Source: Bacteroidales bacterium (GTDB lineage: Bacteria > Bacteroidota > Bacteroidia > Bacteroidales > Paludibacteraceae). From it: DNA of 17,308 bases. The number at the start of each line of letters is the position of its first letter. The first letter of the stretch is position 1. The position numbers and the translations under genes are program-made. The stretch covers positions 1 through 17,308 of the forward strand of contig CAAFYY010000064.1 of NCBI GenBank assembly GCA_900767385.1, written 5' to 3'. Below, piece by piece: positions 6,592 through 12,954 of this stretch. The notes below the pieces were generated by a model. The model had not been told where the DNA came from and did not search any database. It saw nothing but the letters and a program-made list of their open reading frames with translations.

Positions 6592-7830
6592 TTACTTCAA
6601 GACAACGACGTCTTTGATTTCCCAGGTTGGAGCAGCAGATGAGGTGCTGACGTATTTGAAACCGATTTGGATAGACTGACCTTTGTAAGCAGCCAATGAG
6701 AGGGCGCCTGAGTTCACGAATGTGAAGTTGGTGCCGTCTGAGTAGTTGGTGAGGTTGAGGTTGGTCCAATCGCTGGTAGCGGTCTTCACCCATACGGTGA
6801 GTTCGTTGGCAGCAACGCTGAAGAAACGCTCTGCATGTGAGAAAGAGAGTGAGCAATCAACGTCAGCAGGGAGTTCGATGGCTGGAGAGATCAACCAGCT
6901 CTCGGCTGCATGGTTGGTACCGCTTACGAATGCAGAAGCCTTCATGCATTTGTAGTCGGCTGAGTGAGCCCATACATAGCTGAGGCCCTCAGAGAGGTTG
7001 ACGTCCTGGATGGTGAAGGCGCCCATGCTGCTGAGGAATGACTCTTGGAATACAACGCGGCTTGGATCGGCTGGTTCGTCACCATATTTATTACCGTCCA
7101 ATACAGCATAGGTTACGTTTTTCAAACCTGGCTGTGAGAAGTAGCCGGTCAATTGACCATAGAGAAGCACTTCTTTGCCGAGGTTATCAGTGTTGTCTTT
7201 GACGTTCAAGGCATTGCGGATTGCACCTGTTGGAAGTTGAACCGGGAGGCAGCGTTCAATGTTCTTTTCGTTAGCATCATCAGCAATGATGATATTGGTT
7301 GTCAAACTGTCTGAAGCACCGAAGAAAGGGGTGTTTTGGTTGCCGGTCTTGATGTAGCCAACGATGATGCCTTTCACGAAAGCCATGTTGTTGGTCTGGG
7401 TAGCGATGGCAGCAGCCACGTTGTATGGGTCGTCAGCAGTGCCTGTACCCTCGCCATCTGCCGGGCCTTCAGGACCACCCTCTTCGGTGACCTTGATGGT
7501 GAACTCTTGGGTCGTAGAGATTTTGTTGTTTTCAGCAACGAGGGTTACTTGGTAGTCGCCCTCTACGGTTGGGGTACCCATGAGTGTAGCGGTGTTGTCG
7601 CCGTTGTCGGTAACAGTGAGCCATTCTGGGCAGTTGGTGGCAACGATGGTGGTCTTGCCGTCAGGATTTTCAACGCGAACTTTTGCGGTGTAAGAATACA
7701 CATCGTTCAGTTTGGCTGATGTTGAAGGATTGGTGGTGAAGGTCACCACGGTAGGGTCCTCGATATTGTTGCAAGCGCCCAAAAAGAGCACGCCAACCAA
7801 AGCGAGGAACATCATCTTCATTTTGTTCAT
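6592..7830 (-). CDS. Lipoprotein with Ig-like, DUF6359 and choice-of-anchor-J domains
   Basis: This is a 412-residue lipoprotein: the signal peptide ends in FLGAC, so Cys20 is lipidated. The following NNIEDP is acidic, compatible with surface export in Bacteroidota. Residues about 28-115 form a putative Ig-type domain (CPEWLTVTDNGDNTATLMGTP, the typical He_PIG-like signature). A Gly/Glu/Pro linker (117-131) leads to a DUF6359-type OB-like domain (about 132-250, with DDPYNVAAAIA, VKGIIVGYI and LYGQLTGY). The C-terminus (about 257-412) is a choice-of-anchor-J/jelly-roll domain (FQESFLSSMGAF, AESWLISPAIEL, IQIGFKYVS, TWEIKDVVV), often a carbohydrate- or surface-binding module. It is 41 nt after the DUF5689 gene and is the last gene of the operon. 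It may be the outward-facing ligand-binding partner of the receptor. An ATG at residue 4 is an alternative start. Confidence 0.85.
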   Translation of the reverse strand: MNKMKMMFLALVGVLFLGACNNIEDPTVVTFTTNPSTSAKLNDVYSYTAKVRVENPDGKTTIVATNCPEWLTVTDNGDNTATLMGTPTVEGDYQVTLVAENNKISTTQEFTIKVTEEGGPEGPADGEGTGTADDPYNVAAAIATQTNNMAFVKGIIVGYIKTGNQNTPFFGASDSLTTNIIIADDANEKNIERCLPVQLPTGAIRNALNVKDNTDNLGKEVLLYGQLTGYFSQPGLKNVTYAVLDGNKYGDEPADPSRVVFQESFLSSMGAFTIQDVNLSEGLSYVWAHSADYKCMKASAFVSGTNHAAESWLISPAIELPADVDCSLSFSHAERFFSVAANELTVWVKTATSDWTNLNLTNYSDGTNFTFVNSGALSLAAYKGQSIQIGFKYVSTSSAAPTWEIKDVVVLK

Positions 7831-7871
7831 TTTTTTGAGTTTTAAGTGTTGTATGATAAGTTATTTACTGA

Positions 7872-8861
7872 TCAATAAGGATAGACTGGTACCCATGGGG
7901 TTCCGTCGTCTTGAGAGACGAGATGGAGGTCGTACATGCCACGAAGCACGAGTTGCACGTTGCCGTTGTACTGACTCTTATCGCGATACCAGCTGACGAT
8001 AGCCACGATGTCGCCGCGATACTCGTCGGTTGGGAGAGGCACGTTGGCGAAGCGGGCATATTCGCTGGAGGCGATGGAGACGTATCCGCCGGTGCCATCT
8101 TCGATGTCACGACTCTGTGGGTAGCCGATGCCGTTGGTTGATGGTGCGAATATCTTTTCGCTAGCATCGAGGTCCTTGCCCTGTGATTTCTGGTTGAACC
8201 ATGCGTGACGGATGCAGACGAGGCGTGAGTGCATGTTGCGGTCATTAGCTACATCCTGGAGGTCGGCAATGGTGACGGTGTCAATCTTGATAGCCTCAAC
8301 GTTGGGCATGCCGTTGCAGCGGGCATTCATGTTCCACATGGCGAAAGGCATACGACCTGGCTCGTAGCCACGTTTTGCGCTGTTTATGTTGTTGTTGAAA
8401 TAGACTATTCCCAACTGATACATATCGGCATATTTACCTAACGCCATGCCGTTGCATCGAACGGTCACGACTTGTCCGATTGGATAGCAAGCCGAGATAC
8501 CAGAGGCATCGACAGAGACTTTGATGCCATATTCGGGATTCTGGAGGTCTTGGAGCACGAGGTATTTGTAGATATTGCCTTCGGTGTCGTCGCTCACGAT
8601 ACGGCCGACGATGATGATATCGTCGCCACCTGCTGGGATGGTATCTACACTGAAGAGGCCGGCGTCGCCACTGTTAGGACGAACTGGGAAGAGGTCGCCA
8701 TCTTGCGAACCGTATTCTTCAATGAATTGCGAAATGTTGTGTGTTGGCACCATTGGCTCAGAGTTATCGGGAGCAACAGGCTCAAAGCGGTAGCATCCGC
8801 AGAGAGTGAGTGCCAGCACAAGAACTACACTATATATATTATTCCACATATTTTTGTTCAT
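7872..8861 (-). CDS. DUF5689 domain lipoprotein
   Basis: This is a 329-residue lipoprotein with an LCGC lipobox and Cys23 as the likely lipidated residue. DUF5689 features are visible: a FIEEYGS helix near 47, an OB-fold-like core (DDIIIVGRIVSDDTEGNIYKYL at about 79-100, then LQDLQNPEYGIKVSVDAS and GQVVTVRCNGMALGKY) and a second OB-like copy at about 190-315 with LVCIRHAWF, GGYVSIASSEYARFANV, GDIVAIVSWY and VQLVLRGMYDL. It lies 12 nt after the receptor gene and 41 nt before the choice-of-anchor-J gene. From what I know of Bacteroidota genomes, receptors of this kind are repeatedly followed by a DUF5689 lipoprotein, which suggests a receptor-associated surface or periplasmic protein. The substrate is unknown. 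Confidence 0.85.
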   Translation of the reverse strand: MNKNMWNNIYSVVLVLALTLCGCYRFEPVAPDNSEPMVPTHNISQFIEEYGSQDGDLFPVRPNSGDAGLFSVDTIPAGGDDIIIVGRIVSDDTEGNIYKYLVLQDLQNPEYGIKVSVDASGISACYPIGQVVTVRCNGMALGKYADMYQLGIVYFNNNINSAKRGYEPGRMPFAMWNMNARCNGMPNVEAIKIDTVTIADLQDVANDRNMHSRLVCIRHAWFNQKSQGKDLDASEKIFAPSTNGIGYPQSRDIEDGTGGYVSIASSEYARFANVPLPTDEYRGDIVAIVSWYRDKSQYNGNVQLVLRGMYDLHLVSQDDGTPWVPVYPY

Positions 8862-8873
8862 AGCGCCATCTGT

Positions 8874-11800
8874 TTAGAATTTGTAACCTATGTTCAGGAA
8901 GAAGTTGAAGCCCTGATTATAGTAGTATTTGTTAGGATATTTGTTGTAGTTGGTGGTCAAGACTCCATCAGAGTTGACAGGGATACGACCCTGTTGGTAG
9001 CCGCCTGTCACCATACGGGTGTTCAAGAGATTGTTGAGACTCAAGTTGATATTGACAGACTGGCTGTTTTTCAAGTAGATGACATGGCCCACGGAGCAAT
9101 CGAGGAGGAAGCCCCCTTTGAGACGCTCTTGCGTGCCGAGGATTTCAAGCGCAGGATATTTTTCTCTCACAAATTCGCCGTCGTTGTCGCGCTGCTCATA
9201 GATGATGGCACGATATTTGTCCATGTTGCTGGTCATGAAGCGTGAAGGGGCAACGGAGAGATAGTTCTTAGCGAGATAGGAGAGACTGATGTCGGCAAAC
9301 CACATCTTAGGATGGAAGAAGTTGAGGGAAGCGCAGATAGCGGCTTGTGGTCCTGTGGCGAGGTGGATATCCTTCAATTCCACTACGTCCTCAACGTCTT
9401 CGAAAGAGCCGTTCTCCGGACTTAACACCCCTTTGGCATCGTCGGTATAACGGTTGTCGGCATAAGAGCCAGCCAATCCGACGGTGAAGTATTGACCTGC
9501 TTTGACAGAGATGCCTGCCTCAATGCCGCGGTATATCTTGTCGATGCCCGACATAGAGACATTGGTGAAGGTGCGGTATTCGTCGTTATAGAAACCGCCG
9601 AGTTCAACAGCATTCTTCACATGGGTCTGATAGAGAGAGACCTGACCGCGCACCTTTGGATAAGAGAAGTGGTAGGAGAGGTCGTAGGAGATGATATCTT
9701 CCTGATCGAGACCATCGATGCGGGTATCCTTGATGCGAGGCGAGATATAGGCGTTGTAAGGTTGTGGCGAACGTTGCTGAGCGAGGAAGTTTGCCAAGAT
9801 GATGTTACGGCCGTTGATACGCCAGTTGACACCAAGTTTCACGCCTGGATCCAGGAAGCGATAGACACGACCTTTGCCTTGAGAGACAACGCCAAGCACA
9901 TGAGCACGTCCGTTCTCCATGTGGCCGTAACGGTAGAACTGGGTGTAGTCGGCCATAAAGGTGTAGTGGAAGGAGACGTGGTTGAAGTTCCACACGTTTT
10001 GCAACCATGCGCCGGCGCGGAAGGAGTGGATATTGTAGTCGTAGCCGAAGCGGTCGCCGACGTGAGCGATGGAGTCGTGGCCGATGTTGTTGAGCACGAT
10101 AACGCTGCTTGCATCAGGCAAAGAGCCGCCTGTCAAGTCACGCTCAGCAAACTGGTCGATGTCGATCCATTGGTTAGCGCCGAGGAGGTCGTCCACGGTC
10201 TTGTAGTGGATGGCATTGCTCTGTTTGAGATGGATGCCAGCTTGGAGTTTGAGCTTCTCGTCAAGGAAGCGACCGATGTAGTTGGTGCTGAACATACTCT
10301 CCTGAAGGTTGTTGTGACGACGCTCAAGGATATACTTGGCCGAACCGGTCGGATTGTTCTCGTTGTTACGGTAGTTGGCTTGATAGATGGCATCCCAGTT
10401 GATTTGGGTAACTTCGGGATTGCGACTGCTCCACCACTCTGTCATCTGTTCCTGGAGGTCGGTGTTGACAGTTGAAGGATCGAGGGTGCCCGACTCGTCG
10501 TAACTGCCATCGTTGAGGTAGCTTGGGAGGAAACGGTAGTAGTCCGGACGAGGGTCTGGAGCGTTATAGAAGTTGAGGGCAGAGTTGCTGTAGAGGCTAT
10601 AGTGGAAGCCAGCGCCCATCTTCAAGAGGTTGTTGTTGTCAATCTTAAACTCATAGTTGAGCATGACGGTTGGGTCGAAACTCTTCACGATGCGTGAGTT
10701 GCGTTTCTTGCCGTTTTGATAGCCCCAGTATGGGTTGTAGTAACGAGTGCCGACGAGTTCGGTGACTTCGGCGGTAACGGCAGACTGCTGACCACGGAGG
10801 GTTGGTGCACCGAAGGTGGTGAGCATCAAGCTATGGCGTGTGCCGAAGCGTTTCTCCAAAGAGGCGAAGTAGCCGAACGACTCGTAGGGGGAGCCTTGAA
10901 CCATGCTCTCATGAGCATAGCGGGCAACGAGGGAGCACATAAATGCCCAGCCCTTCTCGCTCAGGCCTGTAGCATAGCTGGCTTGTGCGCGAACGTAGTA
11001 AGAACGGTTGGTAAACGCCAGGGAGACGTTGCCACCACGGGCGTAGTCGGAGGCACGGGTTGAGATATTGGTGGTGGTGCCGACAGAGCCGAAGCCGTAT
11101 TCGTTCTCTTCCATGTGGCGGGTCACTTCACGGTTACGGGTCGCATAGTTCAAGCCACCGAGCATCGAGTAGTTGAACGTGCCACGCTCCATGCCGTTGA
11201 AGTTAAGGCCGTTGAGATAGGTGTTGTGATACCACTGTTCGTAGCCACGGAGGTTGAAACGGGCTGGAGAGAAGGCGTAGCTGGCTTGACGGGCGTAGAC
11301 GTCGCCGCGCGCGGAGAGGAGGCCAGAGACGCTCTGTGTGGCGGCTGCGTAGTCGTCGTCGATGGCATCTTCGAGGTCGAAGAAGCTCATGGCGTATTCG
11401 TCTTTCATCTCTTCGTAAGCCTGCTGTTCGGCATCTGATTTGTTGTCGGTCTGCGCTGGGAGCAGAACAGCAGAGGTGGTCTCTGCAGGCTCTGTCTTGC
11501 CATGAAGACGTTTCTCTTCGAGGTAGTCTTTGTAGGCATTTTCTGTCTCAGGTCCCCAGAGGGCATCTTCGTCAACTTTGAAACCCGCAGCATTTAGCAT
11601 ACGCTGAACGCGCAACACATGAAGTCCCATCTCGGCGAAATGCTCGGAGTTGACTTCGGTGCGCTCACGGATGAGTTGTGGCACGATGCCCACGAGTGGT
11701 TTGTCGTTTGGATTCATCTCTGCCACATGGCGCTGATAGGCGGCCTCTGTCTTGTCGTCCCAGACACCTGAGATGACGAGCAGTTCGCCGTGTTGATTGA

Positions 11801-11975
11801 GCCATTCCTGCATTTTCAACACGAAATAGCCCTTGATTCCATAGAACTCCGAACGTTCTGTCTGCATTTGTGTCAACGATGGAGCAAAAACCATCGGTTT
11901 TGCCGTCAGCGACTGCGCGCAGCCCAACGACAGCAAAACGACTGTAAAAGCATAGAGTGTCAGTCTCTTAATCAT
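8874..11975 (-). CDS. TonB-dependent receptor with duplicated peptidoglycan-binding-like N-terminus
   Basis: An outer-membrane beta-barrel receptor, 1033 residues from the ATG at 11975; a GTG codon directly before it (11978) is the only alternative nearby. A signal peptide covers about 1-25. Residues 43-84 and 112-154 are two copies of a PG_binding_1-like motif. Gly49/117, Gln56/124, Leu59/127, Gly63/131, Trp72/140, Thr76/144 and Tyr80/148 all align at an offset of 68. A linker (about 158-213) leads to the plug (about 214-325: SVSGLLSARGDVY, SPARFNLRGYE, YLNGLNFNGMERG, YSMLGGLN). The rest is the barrel, ending GYKF with the terminal Phe expected for outer-membrane proteins. Related Bacteroidota receptors normally carry a carboxypeptidase-regulatory-like domain at the N-terminus; I see none here. 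It heads a three-gene operon. Import needs TonB-ExbBD; the ligand is unknown. Confidence 0.9.
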   Translation of the reverse strand: MIKRLTLYAFTVVLLSLGCAQSLTAKPMVFAPSLTQMQTERSEFYGIKGYFVLKMQEWLNQHGELLVISGVWDDKTEAAYQRHVAEMNPNDKPLVGIVPQLIRERTEVNSEHFAEMGLHVLRVQRMLNAAGFKVDEDALWGPETENAYKDYLEEKRLHGKTEPAETTSAVLLPAQTDNKSDAEQQAYEEMKDEYAMSFFDLEDAIDDDYAAATQSVSGLLSARGDVYARQASYAFSPARFNLRGYEQWYHNTYLNGLNFNGMERGTFNYSMLGGLNYATRNREVTRHMEENEYGFGSVGTTTNISTRASDYARGGNVSLAFTNRSYYVRAQASYATGLSEKGWAFMCSLVARYAHESMVQGSPYESFGYFASLEKRFGTRHSLMLTTFGAPTLRGQQSAVTAEVTELVGTRYYNPYWGYQNGKKRNSRIVKSFDPTVMLNYEFKIDNNNLLKMGAGFHYSLYSNSALNFYNAPDPRPDYYRFLPSYLNDGSYDESGTLDPSTVNTDLQEQMTEWWSSRNPEVTQINWDAIYQANYRNNENNPTGSAKYILERRHNNLQESMFSTNYIGRFLDEKLKLQAGIHLKQSNAIHYKTVDDLLGANQWIDIDQFAERDLTGGSLPDASSVIVLNNIGHDSIAHVGDRFGYDYNIHSFRAGAWLQNVWNFNHVSFHYTFMADYTQFYRYGHMENGRAHVLGVVSQGKGRVYRFLDPGVKLGVNWRINGRNIILANFLAQQRSPQPYNAYISPRIKDTRIDGLDQEDIISYDLSYHFSYPKVRGQVSLYQTHVKNAVELGGFYNDEYRTFTNVSMSGIDKIYRGIEAGISVKAGQYFTVGLAGSYADNRYTDDAKGVLSPENGSFEDVEDVVELKDIHLATGPQAAICASLNFFHPKMWFADISLSYLAKNYLSVAPSRFMTSNMDKYRAIIYEQRDNDGEFVREKYPALEILGTQERLKGGFLLDCSVGHVIYLKNSQSVNINLSLNNLLNTRMVTGGYQQGRIPVNSDGVLTTNYNKYPNKYYYNQGFNFFLNIGYKF

Positions 11976-12025
11976 CACAATTCCTATTATAGAATAATAA
12001 CTTCTTACTATATAAATTAAGGGTG

Positions 12026-12033
12026 CAATATTA
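12026..12033 (-). promoter_or_regulatory. Probable -7 element of the TonB receptor operon
   Basis: On the minus strand TAATATTG (12033-12026) matches TAnnTTTG at all but one fixed position, about 50 nt upstream of the receptor ATG. No convincing TTTG stands at the expected -33 distance, so the operon may need an activator or use another promoter. Confidence 0.4.
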
Positions 12034-12492
12034 CTAAAAACTTTTCACAAGTGGGACATTCGGCGCCACTTCTTTTGTTAATCAACACTGATTTTTCCTC
12101 AAGACTGCAGAAATGGGGAATCGATTCCAAGAAGGCGAAAAAACAATCCGACGCGGGGAACGAGATTCTGCGATTTGGAAATCGCAAAAATGGTTTTTCG
12201 ATAGGAGAGGATTATTTTTGAAAAACCAACCAGTTGCGGCAATCAGATTCTGCCATTTTTCTCTTCTTCAAAACAAAAATCCAAAACGCAGGCAATCAAC
12301 AACACTCATAGAGTCTAATCTGCCAATCGGATTGAGTCTTCAAGTCGACAAAAATCTATGCCGCCAAAGGGTTTCAGCCAGTTTTTTGATACAAACGGAG
12401 GTCGCCAAACGGCAACTCATCATACTATTTTCCGCGCCGAGGAAACGGCACCTGTTTTTCTCCCGTCGGCATGCGATTTTCTCCCACCTGGA
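12034..12492. other. Gene-free divergent intergenic region with small hairpins
   Basis: About 450 bp separate the receptor operon promoter from the promoter of the small plus-strand gene. The open frames across it encode Lys/Arg/Phe-rich strings with no domain, and I reject them. Visible structure is limited to two adjacent hairpins: GCGATTT/AAATCGC (12170-12185) and the 9-bp TGGTTTTTC/GAAAAACCA (12191-12199 with 12220-12228). There are also recurrent imperfect ATTCTGC/ATCTGCC words. It may hold operators for either side or an unrecognised small RNA; nothing can be assigned. Confidence 0.5.
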
Positions 12493-12525
12493 TTTGGTCA
12501 GATTGATCAAAAGGTTGTATATTTG
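12493..12525 (+). promoter_or_regulatory. Promoter of the 59-aa basic protein gene
   Basis: TTTG (12493-12496) and TATATTTG (12518-12525) are separated by 21 nt, a full match to the Bacteroidota promoter pattern. The transcript would start near 12532, giving a leader of about 54 nt. This start point lies inside the longer open frame that begins at 12358 and so supports the internal ATG at 12586. Confidence 0.72.
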
Positions 12526-12585
12526 GACTACCAAAAACATCAGTCAACACACCTAACAATTCATCCCGTTCAACCAACACGAATC

Positions 12586-12765
12586 ATGAAGAAAAACAAA
12601 AAGAAAGACATTGGTTATCAGTCGCTGCAAGCCTTCAAGAAGGCACGCCGCGAGGAGGAAATCCAAGCGCACGGCAAGAGCATCAACTATGCTTCCGTAA
12701 CGAAAGACAAGACCAAATACACCCGCAAGGAGAAACACAAGAAGCGCCTCAACGGCGACGATTGA
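12586..12765 (+). CDS. Small, highly basic conserved-type protein of unknown function
   Basis: This is a 59-residue protein (MKKNKKKDIGYQSL...). About a third of residues are Lys or Arg, with no signal peptide or membrane segment. The core SLQAFKKARREEEIQAHGK looks helical; the tail (DKTKYTRKEKHKKRL) is strongly basic. I chose the ATG at 12586 because a full promoter lies just upstream and the preceding residues of the longer frame are low quality. It has its own promoter and a strong terminator and sits immediately before thrS. The charge suggests binding to nucleic acid or the ribosome, but that is inference; I do not recognise a named family. Confidence 0.72.
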   Translation: MKKNKKKDIGYQSLQAFKKARREEEIQAHGKSINYASVTKDKTKYTRKEKHKKRLNGDD

Positions 12766-12780
12766 GTCAACAGAGGTTTT

Positions 12781-12827
12781 CTTGGAATTTACACCCGTTT
12801 TCATAACGGAAATTCCAAGACTTTTTC
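12781..12827 (+). terminator. Terminator between the small basic gene and thrS
   Basis: A perfect 10-bp stem (12781-12790 with 12810-12819, CTTGGAATTT) is topped by CCGTT/AACGG (12795-12799 with 12805-12809) and followed by ACTTTTTC. It lies 15 nt after the stop codon of the small gene and just before the thrS -7 element. Confidence 0.85.
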
Positions 12828-12828
12828 A

Positions 12829-12836
12829 TACCTTTG
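12829..12836 (+). promoter_or_regulatory. -7 element of the thrS promoter
   Basis: TACCTTTG is a perfect TAnnTTTG. The expected -33 position falls in the terminator stem and has no clear TTTG. Transcription would start near 12843, giving a leader of about 110 nt. Confidence 0.6.
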
Positions 12837-12842
12837 CATCTA

Positions 12843-12954
12843 AGTCCGCACCTTCGTATCGTGCGGCATAATACATACTTAACAACAACAGCCTGAGGAG
12901 GATAACCTATAGTTGTACGTAGGATTGAGCCCTCAAGCACAAACAAAAAAAGCA
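12843..12954 (+). promoter_or_regulatory. Structured 5' leader of thrS
   Basis: Three elements are visible. A 6-bp hairpin CCGCAC/GTGCGG (12846-12851 with 12861-12866) sits at the predicted 5' end. A longer helix pairs GCCTGAGG (12891-12898) with CCTCAAGC (12931-12938), one mismatch, and encloses a small CCTA/TAGG stem (12906-12909 with 12920-12923) whose loop contains TTGTA. A strong Shine-Dalgarno-like AGGAGG (12896-12901) lies partly in the helix, 54 nt upstream of the ATG but 11 nt upstream of an in-frame TTG at 12913. The layout suggests regulated translation, but no known riboswitch class is recognised. Confidence 0.4.

Noticed and set aside
8472..9245. 257-codon plus-strand open frame
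   Set aside because: It runs antisense across the junction of the DUF5689 and receptor genes; no domain or start signal.
9492..10475. 327-codon plus-strand open frame opposite the TonB receptor
   Set aside because: Antisense shadow caused by codon bias; the receptor frame has clear plug and barrel motifs.
6592..11975. SusC/SusD polysaccharide utilisation locus
   Set aside because: No SusD-like protein, glycoside hydrolase or carboxypeptidase-regulatory-like N-terminal domain is present; the lipoproteins are DUF5689 and choice-of-anchor-J types.
12113..12556. 147-codon plus-strand open frame in the divergent intergenic region
   Set aside because: Lys/Arg/Phe-rich string without domain, overlapping the promoter of the small gene; no promoter of its own.
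12358..12585. Upstream extension of the 59-aa gene to a start at 12358
   Set aside because: The promoter at 12493-12525 places the transcript start inside the extension, and its residues look random.
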